A stretch of DNA of 17,631 bases from an uncultured Chloroflexota bacterium (GTDB taxonomy: Bacteria; Chloroflexota; Dehalococcoidia; SM23-28-2; RBG-16-64-32): positions 1-17,631 of the forward strand of contig CAJXNA010000012.1 of assembly GCA_913056415.1 (NCBI GenBank). Direction: 5' to 3'. Made by a program: the position numbers and the translations under genes. This document shows positions 6,693 through 12,955 of this stretch, in pieces (the first letter of the stretch is position 1; every line of letters starts with the position of its first letter). Under the pieces are notes generated by a model, which was not told the DNA's origin, made no database searches, and saw only the letters and a program-made list of their open reading frames with translations.

Positions 6693-7976
6693 CTACAGCG
6701 GCCGCGTCTGGCCGCTGCCCAGGACAATCCATTTGTAAGTCGTGATCTCCCGCAGGCCCACCGGCCCGCGCGCAATCGTCTTCTGCGTGGAGTCGATTAT
6801 CTCCGCCCCCAGGCCGAACTGGGCGCCGTCCGTGAACTGAGTGCTGGCGTTGACATAGACCACGGCGGTATCCACCTCATCCAGAAACCGCATGGCGGCG
6901 GAGTAGTCCTCCGTGATTATTGCGTCCGAATGGCCGGTGCCGAATCGATAGATGTGCTCCAGCGCCTCGTCCAGGGAATCGACGGTTCCCACTGCGGCGA
7001 CCCGCGACAGGAACTCCTTGCCGAAGTCATCCTCGGCTGCGGGCTTCAGGGAAAGCTCCGCTATCTCGGCCGCCTTGAGAATGCGCAGCGACCGCTCATC
7101 GCAGCGCATCTCCACCCCCGCCTCAGCCCAGCTACGGCCCATCGCCGGGAGAAACCCCTCGGCGACGTCCTGATGCACCAAGAGCGTGTCCAGGGCGTTG
7201 CAGATGCTGAACTTGCGACACTTAGCGTTGTGGGCCACACGAACGGCCTTGTCGAGATCGGCGGCCCGGTCCACGTATGTGTGGCAGACGCCGGTGCCGC
7301 CGGTGAGCACAGGCATCGATGCGTTCTCCGTCACGTACCGGATCAGCTCGGCGCCGCCACGCGGCACCAGCAGATCGATCGCCTCCCGCATCTTCAGCAG
7401 CTCTCCCAGCAGGGCGCGGTCTGTGTTCTCGATGAGCTGCACGGCGTCCCGGGGCACGCCGGTGCCCGCGATCGCCTCGCGGACCACACCGGCGAGAACG
7501 ATATTGGAGTGGATCGCCTCCTTGCCGCCGCGCAGGATGCAGGCGTTCCCCGACTTCAGGCAGAGCGACGCGATGTCCACCGTCACGTTAGGGCGGCTCT
7601 CGTAGACGGCCGCCATCACCCCCAGGGGCACGCGCTTGCGGCCCACCTGGAGGCCGTTCGCCAGGGTGCGCGTGTCGAACATCTCGCCCAGAGGATCCGG
7701 CAGCACCGCCACCTGGCGCACGTCGGCGGCGATCCCCTCCAGACGCTCGTGAGTGAGGAGCAGCCGGTCCAGCACCGCCTCCGAGAGTCCGGCCTGACGG
7801 CCGGCCTCCATGTCTTCAGCGTTGGCGGCCAGGATGTCCGATTCGCGCGCCGGCAGCTCGTCGGCGATAGCCTCCAGGGCGCGGTTCCGCACCTCCGCGG
7901 ACAGCCGCGCCAGGGCGCGCGCCGCCTCCCGCGCCGCCGCGCCCTTCGCCTGTATGTCAGATGCCGTGGTGGTCAC
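6693..7976 (-). CDS. proA: Gamma-glutamyl phosphate reductase (glutamate-5-semialdehyde dehydrogenase)
   Basis: 427 residues from GTG 7976. ProA reduces gamma-glutamyl phosphate with NADPH to glutamate-5-semialdehyde, the second step of proline synthesis in the cytoplasm. It shows VPLGVMAAVYESRPNVTVD (116-134), LKSGNACILRGGKEA (140-154), NTDRALLGELLK, DLLVPRGGAELIRYV, GTGVCHTYVD and the nucleophile region CRKFSICNALDTLL, with catalytic Cys259 in SICNALD. The C-terminal part has DAIITEDYSAAMRFL, YVNASTQFTDGAQFGLGAEI and the ending RGPVGLREITTYKW, all typical. The frame is open further upstream, but that is a shadow of the methyltransferase gene. GTG 7976 overlaps the methyltransferase TGA by four bases (GTGA), indicating translational coupling. 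Confidence 0.97.
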   Translation of the reverse strand: MTTTASDIQAKGAAAREAARALARLSAEVRNRALEAIADELPARESDILAANAEDMEAGRQAGLSEAVLDRLLLTHERLEGIAADVRQVAVLPDPLGEMFDTRTLANGLQVGRKRVPLGVMAAVYESRPNVTVDIASLCLKSGNACILRGGKEAIHSNIVLAGVVREAIAGTGVPRDAVQLIENTDRALLGELLKMREAIDLLVPRGGAELIRYVTENASMPVLTGGTGVCHTYVDRAADLDKAVRVAHNAKCRKFSICNALDTLLVHQDVAEGFLPAMGRSWAEAGVEMRCDERSLRILKAAEIAELSLKPAAEDDFGKEFLSRVAAVGTVDSLDEALEHIYRFGTGHSDAIITEDYSAAMRFLDEVDTAVVYVNASTQFTDGAQFGLGAEIIDSTQKTIARGPVGLREITTYKWIVLGSGQTRPL

Positions 7977-8575
7977 GCCGCTTTCCTCGCCACGCCGACC
8001 ATGTCGAACACCGGAGTGACGGGCCGGCCTATGCCCCGCTCCAACGTCAGGCCGGCGTCCTCTAACGCCGTCTGAAACTCGTCGATGGTGAACAGCGCCT
8101 GCATATCGTGGCCCATCAGCTTCATGCCGATGCCGTACCTGCGCTTCGATATGTCCAGGAAGTGAAAGCTGCCGCCGGGCTTCAACACCCGCACCACCTC
8201 TCGCAGGGCGGCCCGCCAATCCGGGACGTGGTGCATCACGGCCATCTCCACCGCGGCGTCGAACCGCTCATCGCCGAAGGGTAGACGAGAGGCATCCGCC
8301 ATCAGCAGGGCGGCGTCCGCCGCGCCGTTATGGGAGAGCCGCCGGCCCGCCTCCAGCACCTGTCGTCGGTCCAGGTCGAACGCGACCAGGCGGCCCGGCC
8401 GAAACGTGGCCGCGATGAGCGCCGTCTCCACGCCGCGGCCGCAGCCCAGATCCATTATGGTTAGCCCTGCTGGCAAGGGCGCCAGGCGATGAAGGTTCGC
8501 CACCTCCCGGCGCTGCAACCAGGCGTACAGCGGGTTGTTGACAAGCAGCTTTTCCAGAAGCCGCATCTCAGCCAA
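7973..8575 (-). CDS. Class I SAM-dependent methyltransferase (Methyltransf_11 type)
   Basis: 200 residues from TTG 8575, with AAGGGG 6 bases upstream. An in-frame ATG at 8566 is the alternative, but it lacks a good Shine-Dalgarno. SAM-binding motif I is MDLGCGRGVET (41-51) and the acidic end of strand 2 is VAFDLDRRQV. LMADASRLPFGDERFDAAV covers motifs II/III, and MHHVPDWRAALREVVRVLKPGG is the post-motif typical of UbiE/MenG-like small-molecule methyltransferases. The substrate is unknown. Its C-terminal codon overlaps the proA start (GTGA) and it lies downstream of bS22, so it is built into the pro cluster. A role in proline synthesis itself is not expected from known biochemistry. Confidence 0.88.
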   Translation of the reverse strand: MAEMRLLEKLLVNNPLYAWLQRREVANLHRLAPLPAGLTIMDLGCGRGVETALIAATFRPGRLVAFDLDRRQVLEAGRRLSHNGAADAALLMADASRLPFGDERFDAAVEMAVMHHVPDWRAALREVVRVLKPGGSFHFLDISKRRYGIGMKLMGHDMQALFTIDEFQTALEDAGLTLERGIGRPVTPVFDMVGVARKAA

Positions 8576-8609
8576 GGTCTACCCCTTCTTCTATCGCCCT
8601 TCGTCTACA

Positions 8610-8628
8610 GCCCCCTTGAGGAGGGGGC
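8610..8628 (-). other. Stem-loop between the bS22-like gene and the methyltransferase
   Basis: GCCCCCT (8610-8616) and AGGGGGC (8622-8628) form a perfect 7-bp stem with a 5-base loop, 16 bases after the bS22 stop on the minus strand. No T-run follows on either strand, so it is not a classic terminator. It could act as an mRNA-stabilising or attenuating hairpin that uncouples bS22 from downstream genes. Confidence 0.4.
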
Positions 8629-8644
8629 AACACGCGCAACCGCG

Positions 8645-8740
8645 TTACTTGTGCCGCCGCTGCCAGCGAGTCTTCTTCAGCATCTTGCGATGCTTGTGCT
8701 TGCTGATCTTCTTGCGCCTCTTCTTAATGACTGAGCCCAT
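8645..8740 (-). CDS. Ribosomal protein bS22-like / AURKAIP1-COX24 domain micro-protein
   Basis: A 31-residue, extremely basic protein. It starts MGSVIKKRRKKISKHKHRK and ends MLKKTRWQRRHK. Mycobacterial bS22, a small 30S subunit protein bound to rRNA, has the same layout (MGSVIKKRRKRMSKKKHRK followed by a TR.QRRK ending), as I recall it, and the domain is shared with mitochondrial AURKAIP1/COX24. A GGAGG Shine-Dalgarno lies 4 bases upstream of the ATG, and TAA ends the frame. Such a short gene is often missed by gene callers. It sits 82 bp after proB and has a plausible promoter of its own in that gap. The protein is typical of Actinomycetota and some Chloroflexota, which informs the taxonomic guess. 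High confidence as a gene; ribosome association is by homology. Confidence 0.9.
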   Translation of the reverse strand: MGSVIKKRRKKISKHKHRKMLKKTRWQRRHK

Positions 8741-8771
8741 TTAGCCTCCGTGATCTAGTGCAAGTAACGTC

Positions 8772-8800
8772 ATCGTAAGCGGCCCGAACCGGCGTGTCCA
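8772..8800 (-). promoter_or_regulatory. Putative promoter of the bS22-like gene
   Basis: On the minus strand TGGACA (8800-8795) and TACGAT (8777-8772) are spaced 17 bp apart. A start near 8765 would give a ~25-base leader containing the GGAGG site. The hexamers match consensus at 5/6 and 4/6. This would give bS22 and the genes behind it expression independent of proB. Confidence 0.4.
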
Positions 8801-8822
8801 CCCTGAGGCCAGAGCGGGGCGA

Positions 8823-9980
8823 TCACAGCAGCACCAGGTTGTCCCGGTGCACCACCTCGCCGCCGTAGTGGTGGCCCAGCTCCGCCTCGATACGGTCGGA
8901 GCGGAGGCCGCGGATGCGCAGCACCTCCTCCGCGCTGTAGTTGGCGATACCACAGGCGATACGGTGGTCGTTGCCGTCCGTGATCGCCACCGCGTCGCCG
9001 CGCTGGAACTCCCCCTCCACATCCTGCACGCCCACCGGCAGCAGGCTGCGCCGCTGCTCTCGCAGCGCCTTGCTGGCGCCCGCGTCCACAGCGATACTCC
9101 CCTTCAGAGACAGCCCCGCCACCATCCAGCGCTTACGACTCTCCATGCGGTCGACGCTGGTGGAGAAGAGAGTGCCTATCTCCTCGCCGCGCGCGACGTC
9201 GACGAGCACGTCTGGCCGCCGGCCGTCGGCGATGACGACATCGGCGCCCCCGGCCAGCGCCAGCTTCGCTGCCTCCAGCTTTGTGACCATGCCACCGACG
9301 CCCCTGCCCCGCGTATCGCCGGCCAGCCGCTCGATCTCGGCGTCGATGCGCTCCACGCGTGGGATAAGGCTTGCGCCGGCGTCGCGGCGGGGGTCGGCGG
9401 TGTGAAGGCCGGCCTGATCGGTCAGCAAGACCAGCAGATCGGCGTCCACAAGGTTGGCCACCAGCGCCGATAGGTTATCGTTGTCGCCGATCGAGGCCCC
9501 CTCAATCTCCTCCACCGCCACCACATCGTTCTCGTTGATGATGGGCACGACTCCCAGCTCCAGCAGGCCGAGCAGGGTGTTGCGGGCGTTGAGGTACCCC
9601 TGCCGGTCAGCGAAGTCACGGCGCGCGAGCAGCGTCTGAGCGACGGTGACATCGTGCCGGGCGAACAGCTCCTGATAGGCCTGCATCAGGTCAGTCTGTC
9701 CCACCGCGGCCAGCATCTGGCGGAACGGCATCCCCTTGCGGTCGCGGGTGACGCCCAGGCGGTGACGACCGGCCGTAATAGCGCCCGAGGTTACGATCAG
9801 TACGACAGCGCCCCGCTTCTGCAGGCGCGCCACCTGGCCCACCAGCGCCGACATAACCTCCAGGTTCAACCTGTCAGTGCCGGCGGTGAGCACGTTAGTG
9901 CCCACCTTAGCGACGATGCGCCGGTAGCGGAGCCCTTCCTCTCCGGCCTTCTTCTGCGATTCCTTGCTCTGCTTAGCCAT
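8823..9980 (-). CDS. proB: Glutamate 5-kinase (with C-terminal PUA domain)
   Basis: 385 residues. ProB phosphorylates glutamate to gamma-glutamyl phosphate, the first and proline-feedback-controlled step of proline synthesis. The amino acid kinase domain (about 20-265) shows RIVAKVGTNVLT, VVLIVTSGAITAGRHRLG, AAVGQTDLMQAYQELF, AQTLLARRDF, YLNARNTLLGLLELGVVPI and INENDVVAVEE. It continues with GDNDNLSALVANLVDADLL, LLTDQAGLHTADPR, GVGGMVTKLEAAKLA and TLFSTSVDRMESRKRW. The last ~100 residues (SIAVDAGASKALREQRRSLL to the end) are the PUA RNA-binding-like domain seen in full-length ProB. The ATG start gives an unusually charged 16-residue lead before the first strand, and no Shine-Dalgarno is present in the short leader. 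An extended -10 promoter lies just upstream. Confidence 0.97.
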   Translation of the reverse strand: MAKQSKESQKKAGEEGLRYRRIVAKVGTNVLTAGTDRLNLEVMSALVGQVARLQKRGAVVLIVTSGAITAGRHRLGVTRDRKGMPFRQMLAAVGQTDLMQAYQELFARHDVTVAQTLLARRDFADRQGYLNARNTLLGLLELGVVPIINENDVVAVEEIEGASIGDNDNLSALVANLVDADLLVLLTDQAGLHTADPRRDAGASLIPRVERIDAEIERLAGDTRGRGVGGMVTKLEAAKLALAGGADVVIADGRRPDVLVDVARGEEIGTLFSTSVDRMESRKRWMVAGLSLKGSIAVDAGASKALREQRRSLLPVGVQDVEGEFQRGDAVAITDGNDHRIACGIANYSAEEVLRIRGLRSDRIEAELGHHYGGEVVHRDNLVLL

Positions 9981-10010
9981 AGATGGGAGATATCGTACAG
10001 ATGCGTTCGC

Positions 10011-10019
10011 ATTATATCA
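10011..10019 (-). promoter_or_regulatory. Extended -10 promoter of proB
   Basis: The minus strand reads TGA followed by TATAAT (10016-10011), i.e. an extended -10 (TGnTATAAT). No good -35 is seen at 16-18 bp. Predicted transcription starts near 10004, giving a leader of about 24 bases to the proB ATG. Confidence 0.5.
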
Positions 10020-10022
10020 AAC

Positions 10023-10050
10023 CGTTAGCCCCCTGGACGCCGCGCTAACG
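10023..10050. repeat. Inverted repeat overlapping the proB -35 region
   Basis: CGTTAGC (10023-10029) and GCTAACG (10044-10050) are perfect 7-base inverted arms separated by 14 bases. The centre falls about where the -35 contact of the proB promoter would be, so it may be an operator. It could also fold as a weak hairpin following the merR terminator. Confidence 0.4.
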
Positions 10051-10052
10051 CC

Positions 10053-10081
10053 AGAGGCCCCGGCGAAGAGCCGGGGCCTCT
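10053..10081 (-). terminator. Terminator-like hairpin between merR and proB
   Basis: AGAGGCCCCGGC and GCCGGGGCCTCT form a perfect 12-bp, very GC-rich stem with a 5-base loop, beginning 22 bases after the merR-type gene stop. There is no T-run after it on the minus strand, so it departs from the classic intrinsic terminator. Its position between two same-strand genes with separate promoters supports a terminating role. Confidence 0.6.
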
Positions 10082-10103
10082 CTCTGTCGAATAAGACGCG
10101 CCG

Positions 10104-10568
10104 TTAGGCCACAGGAGCCTTCCGCTCTATCTGTTCCAGCTCCGTCATCCAGCGCTCGAACGTCCGCAGCCGCTCCTCCATCTGCTCCTTCATCTCGCTC
10201 ATCTGTTCCGCCTTCTGACTGACGATCCCGAGCTGGCGCGTCACCACGCCGATCGCCTCTTGAAGCTGTCGCCTCTTCTCTGAGATGTCAGCCTCGGGCC
10301 GGTACTGGGCTTTGAGCTCCTGCAGCATCTCCTCCGCCTCCACCATCTCCTTGATCTCAGCCAGCGTGAGACCAAGCAGGTTCTGCAGGCGACGTATGTG
10401 CGCTACCCGCGTAACGTCGTCCTCGGAGTAGAGGCGGAAGCCGCCATCCATACGGCTGGGCGGACGCAGGAGGCCCTTCTCCTCATAGAAGCGCAGCGTC
10501 CTCTGCGTGACGCCGGTGCGCTCCGCGACCTCACCTATCTGGAGATACGCTTCTGTCGACTCGGACAC
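10104..10568 (-). CDS. MerR-family transcriptional regulator
   Basis: 154 residues from GTG 10568, with AAGGAG 11 bases upstream. The N-terminal winged helix-turn-helix is typical: YLQIGEVAERTGVTQRTLRFYEEKGLL (8-34), then GGFRLYSEDDVTRVAHIRRLQNLLGLTLAEI (42-72). Residues about 75-150 are a long charged amphipathic helix pair (ELKAQYRPEADISEKRRQL; EQMSEMKEQMEERLRTFE) forming the dimer coiled coil. The protein has no cysteine at all, so it is not a thiol-based metal or redox sensor of the MerR/CueR/SoxR kind. The ligand is unknown. Its promoter carries an imperfect ACGT-type dyad overlapping the -35, which suggests autoregulation. The TIM-barrel gene lies upstream on the same strand. Confidence 0.92.
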   Translation of the reverse strand: MSESTEAYLQIGEVAERTGVTQRTLRFYEEKGLLRPPSRMDGGFRLYSEDDVTRVAHIRRLQNLLGLTLAEIKEMVEAEEMLQELKAQYRPEADISEKRRQLQEAIGVVTRQLGIVSQKAEQMSEMKEQMEERLRTFERWMTELEQIERKAPVA

Positions 10569-10614
10569 AGGGCCGGCAACTCCTTGAACTGTCGCAGTCC
10601 GTTGCTTGAATCGG

Positions 10615-10644
10615 AGTATAGCCGAGACTTTACTTCTACGTCAA
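10615..10644 (-). promoter_or_regulatory. Promoter of the merR-type gene
   Basis: On the minus strand TTGACG (10644-10639) and TATACT (10620-10615) are separated by 18 bp, each matching consensus at 5/6. Transcription would start near 10608, about 40 bases before the GTG start. Confidence 0.6.
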
Positions 10645-10645
10645 G
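10628..10645. promoter_or_regulatory. Operator-like dyad in the merR-type promoter
   Basis: On the minus strand CTTGACGTAGAAGTAAAG is an imperfect 18-bp dyad (CTTnACnTn/nAnGTnAAG, 6 of 9 positions symmetric). It covers the -35 box and the first part of the spacer, where MerR-family proteins bind. It resembles the TTGACGT..ACGTAAA sites I recall for MerR regulators of acyl-CoA or branched-chain amino acid catabolism. That likeness is from memory. Confidence 0.45.
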
Positions 10646-10688
10646 GTTATGCTAGCCCGATTTCGTCTATCGATACCAGCAGTCGCCG

Positions 10689-11444
10689 CTACTCGAAATC
10701 AGGCCCCGGCTCTTCCTCTTCCGCCGCCTGTGCAGCGGTGAGCGAGGGCAGGAGCGCGTCCGTCCGCTCCTCTCCTCGCCTGCCTCTGGCCGGCAGCGAC
10801 AGAACGGCCTCACGCAGAGCGGAAAGCCTGTCGGCTGACTTCCCATCGAGGATCACCCCCGCCACGCCTGCCTCCCGCAGCGCCTCCAGCCGAGACGGCT
10901 CAATCTCCGGTGTCACCTCAACCAGCAGCGGCGTCTGCGAGAGCAACGAATGACGGCGCAGCTCCATAAGACGCCGGACGGTGAACGGCTCACTGATCGG
11001 CGCTATCTCCAGCGCATCCAGAGGCAGGCCGGCCAGCGCTCTCAGCCCCGTATCGCTCGTTTCGGCGCCGATGCGCAGCACGAGGCCCACCTTCTCCTCC
11101 AACACCGTCTCCCCCGACGACTCCTCGTCCAGCAGCACAAAGTCCGCCCCCGCCTCGCGCGCGGCCGCTACCGTCTCCCGCTGCGCATCCTCTGCTAGCA
11201 GCCCCACAGGCACATCTCCCAGCTTCTTGAGAGCGTCCCCCAGCTTGCCCGCCGCCAGGCCGGTGATGATCACGGCATCCGCGCCGGCGGCTGCGGCGTC
11301 ACCCACGCTCTTCACCTGGTTCTTGTCCAGCCGCAGCAGACAGAGCAGCGTAGGAGAGGCACGGCGCTCCGTCGCTATGCCGAAGCCTATCGGAGCCGGC
11401 GCCACCCGCCCCGCGCTTCTGATCTTGTCAGCCAGTTTGCTCAT
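10689..11444 (-). CDS. TIM-barrel-like protein of unknown function
   Basis: 251 residues from ATG 11444, with GGGAGG 6 bases upstream. The sequence shows the regular strand-helix rhythm of a beta/alpha barrel: TLLCLLRLD, AGADAVIITGL, LGDVPVGLLAED, AGADFVLLDEES, VGLVLRIGAE, LDALEIAPI, TPLLVEVTPEI and AGVAGVILDG. Residues 212-239 are a basic then mixed linker (LPARGRRGEERTDALLP), and the protein ends in an acidic tail (AAEEEEPGPDFE). I find neither a phosphate-binding GxGG pair nor a clear catalytic lysine, cysteine or metal site, so no enzyme family can be assigned. Synthase-type and FMN-type barrels are both possible in principle. It lies 120 bp upstream of the merR-type gene and is divergent from the short-chain dehydrogenase. 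Confidence 0.75.
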   Translation of the reverse strand: MSKLADKIRSAGRVAPAPIGFGIATERRASPTLLCLLRLDKNQVKSVGDAAAAGADAVIITGLAAGKLGDALKKLGDVPVGLLAEDAQRETVAAAREAGADFVLLDEESSGETVLEEKVGLVLRIGAETSDTGLRALAGLPLDALEIAPISEPFTVRRLMELRRHSLLSQTPLLVEVTPEIEPSRLEALREAGVAGVILDGKSADRLSALREAVLSLPARGRRGEERTDALLPSLTAAQAAEEEEPGPDFE

Positions 11445-11471
11445 CTGCTCCCTCCCTGCCCGCCTGCATCA

Positions 11472-11495
11472 GCCGGAGGCTGACACGCCTCCGGC
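11472..11495 (-). other. Strong stem-loop in the leader of the TIM-barrel gene
   Basis: GCCGGAGGC and GCCTCCGGC form a perfect 9-bp stem with a 6-base loop, 27 bases before the TIM-barrel ATG on the minus strand. No T-run follows. It may fold in the mRNA leader and affect translation or attenuation. Confidence 0.45.
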
Positions 11496-11516
11496 GGGGG
11501 CAGACTCGAACTTCCC

Positions 11517-11529
11517 GCCCATTATGGGC
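11517..11529. repeat. 13-bp palindrome in the divergent intergenic region
   Basis: GCCCATTATGGGC is a perfect palindrome around a central T. It lies between the divergent TIM-barrel gene (start 11444) and the short-chain dehydrogenase (start 11612). It could be an operator, or a stem within the structured segment described in the findings. Confidence 0.4.
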
Positions 11530-11598
11530 ACCCGCCATCTCTGCGGGCAAGCCATTCGACCTAACCCGCGACCGTGGTCTACCATTGACGTCGATTCC

Positions 11599-11606
11599 AA
11601 GGAGGT
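11599..11606 (+). promoter_or_regulatory. Ribosome binding site that decides the dehydrogenase start
   Basis: AAGGAGGT is a near-perfect anti-16S match, 5 bases before ATG 11612. It rules out the longer in-frame start at 11585. Confidence 0.7.
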
Positions 11607-11611
11607 GGCCG

Positions 11612-12370
11612 ATGAAGCTACAGGGCAAAGCAGCGCTGATCACTGGCGCCGGCTCCGGCATCGGCCGCGCGATCGCGCTGCTGTTCGGCGCTGAAGGCGC
11701 CAGCGTACTCGTCGCCGAGCTGAACGAAGAGGCCGGCCGGGCCGTCGCGCGGGAGATCGAGGATACAGGCGGCCGCGCCAGCTTCCTGCCCACGGACACC
11801 TCCCGCGAAGACGACGTGAAGTCCGCCATCGCCGCCACCGTGGACACCTGGGGCCGGCTGGACATCCTTGTGAACAACGCCGGCATCGGCGGCGCGGCCT
11901 ACACCTGGAACCAGGTCATCGCCGTCAACCTCTCAGGCGTGTACTATGGCTGCCTCCACGGCCTGGAGACGATGAGAGAACAAGGCGGTGTCATTGTGAA
12001 CATGGCCTCCATGGCCGGGCTCGTAGGCTTCGCTGTGGCGGGCTTACCTGAGGTGTTCGGCTCCGCCCCCGGCAACGCCTACATCGCCGCCAAGCACGGG
12101 GTCCTCGGCCTCACCAAGCAGTTCGCCCTGGCGGGCGCGCCTCAAGGCGTGCGCGTGAACTGTATCTGCCCCGGCTGGATTGAGACAGCCCTCACCCAGC
12201 CCCTGACGCAGGCCCAGCCGCTGCTGGATTGGGCGCTCCAAGGCACCCCGATGGGTCGCCTGGGCCAGCCCGAGGAGGTCGCGAAGGCGGCGCTGTTCCT
12301 GGCCGGCGATGACTCCTCCTTCATGACCGGCGCGCCGCTCATCGTGGACGGCGGCTGGACCGCCCGTTAG
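11612..12370 (+). CDS. Short-chain dehydrogenase/reductase (SDR, classical)
   Basis: 252 residues from ATG 11612, fixed by the AAGGAGGT site. Classical SDRs are cytoplasmic NAD(P)-dependent oxidoreductases of alcohols, ketones or 3-oxoacyl groups. The nucleotide motif is TGAGSGIG (11-18). E36 at the end of strand 2 favours NAD(H). NNAG is at 88-91, the catalytic set is S133 (NMAS), Y157 and K161 (YIAAK), and NCICPGWIETAL (PG motif) follows. The ending MTGAPLIVDGGW is typical. The stretch from NNAG to VNLSG is about seven residues shorter than usual (the DxxxxxW segment is reduced). No substrate can be inferred. Its stop is one base from that of the convergent lipoprotein gene. Upstream lies a 167-bp divergent region with a palindrome. 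Confidence 0.92.
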   Translation: MKLQGKAALITGAGSGIGRAIALLFGAEGASVLVAELNEEAGRAVAREIEDTGGRASFLPTDTSREDDVKSAIAATVDTWGRLDILVNNAGIGGAAYTWNQVIAVNLSGVYYGCLHGLETMREQGGVIVNMASMAGLVGFAVAGLPEVFGSAPGNAYIAAKHGVLGLTKQFALAGAPQGVRVNCICPGWIETALTQPLTQAQPLLDWALQGTPMGRLGQPEEVAKAALFLAGDDSSFMTGAPLIVDGGWTAR

Positions 12371-12371
12371 G

Positions 12372-12914
12372 CTAGCCGCAGCTGTAGGTCTCCTCGCTTA
12401 TCAGTAGCTCCGGCTCCAGGTCCGACTTCGCCACACGCACGACGTGGAAGGGCTGAGTGATCACGGCGGTCACGATGCAGTCCGAGCCGGGGATCGTCTT
12501 GCTCACCCGCACCACGAGCCTGCCTTCGATCTCTTCGATGCCCGTGATCTCGAACCGATAGCCCCCGGAAGGCTCGGTCTGATCCACCGCCGCGATCACC
12601 ATCTCGCGGGAGAAGTCCACATCAGGCGCCCCGGGCGCCGGCGACACGTTCGCCTGGTGGCGAGACCAGAGCTCCTCCCACTCGGCCTGCGTCTCGATCT
12701 TGAATATCTGCGGCTCGCCACCGGCGACGCCACTCTGATCGCCGATATCGATCGTCTCAAACACCTCCGCTGGCGCGTTCACGGGCACAGTGGGACTACC
12801 CTGCGTGGCGGGTGTGGACCCGCTGGAACCGGCGCTGCTGCAGGCAGCGAGCGCGAGCAGCAGCAGCGTGGCCACGGCGGCCGGCAGAAACGGAGTTCGT
12901 GTCAGGCTCCTCAT
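12372..12914 (-). CDS. Lipoprotein with PrcB C-terminal-like domain
   Basis: 180 residues. The signal peptide has MRSLTRT, a hydrophobic core VATLLLLALA, and a lipobox LAAC with lipidated Cys25, followed by a Ser/Gly/Thr/Pro linker to about residue 48. The mature domain has FKIETQAEWEELWSRHQ, then DFSREMVIAAVDQTEPSGGYRFEIT, LVVRVSKTIPGSD, and ITQPFHVVRVAKSD. This pattern (a D.s...vi.v..g.kpsGGY.i.i segment, then pG......v..P...v.v.k) is that of the PrcB C-terminal / protease-complex-inhibitor-like fold (PF14343 type). Some members modulate extracellular proteases; most are uncharacterised. It is 41 bp after the ABC ATPase gene and may be its operon's last gene. There is no clear Shine-Dalgarno. 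Confidence 0.8.
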   Translation of the reverse strand: MRSLTRTPFLPAAVATLLLLALAACSSAGSSGSTPATQGSPTVPVNAPAEVFETIDIGDQSGVAGGEPQIFKIETQAEWEELWSRHQANVSPAPGAPDVDFSREMVIAAVDQTEPSGGYRFEITGIEEIEGRLVVRVSKTIPGSDCIVTAVITQPFHVVRVAKSDLEPELLISEETYSCG

Positions 12915-12955
12915 CCTATGGTATAGACGGTCGCGACGGTGGATCTGTTCCCAGT

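Noticed and set aside
7977..8219. N-terminal extension of ProA
   Set aside because: It lies inside the methyltransferase gene in another frame. ProA proteins start near the chosen GTG and the GTGA overlap is a normal coupling.
8610..8628. Intrinsic terminator after the bS22-like gene
   Set aside because: No T-run follows the stem on either strand, so it was listed only as a stem-loop.
11485..11580. A tRNA gene on the minus strand (TTCGAGT loop, long variable-arm-like hairpin, CCCGC/GCGGG arm)
   Set aside because: The acceptor stem has a mismatch and a wobble pair, the D arm is too short, the would-be anticodon loop AGAGATG lacks T33, and the T stem has an A-G mismatch. Kept only as a structured-segment finding.
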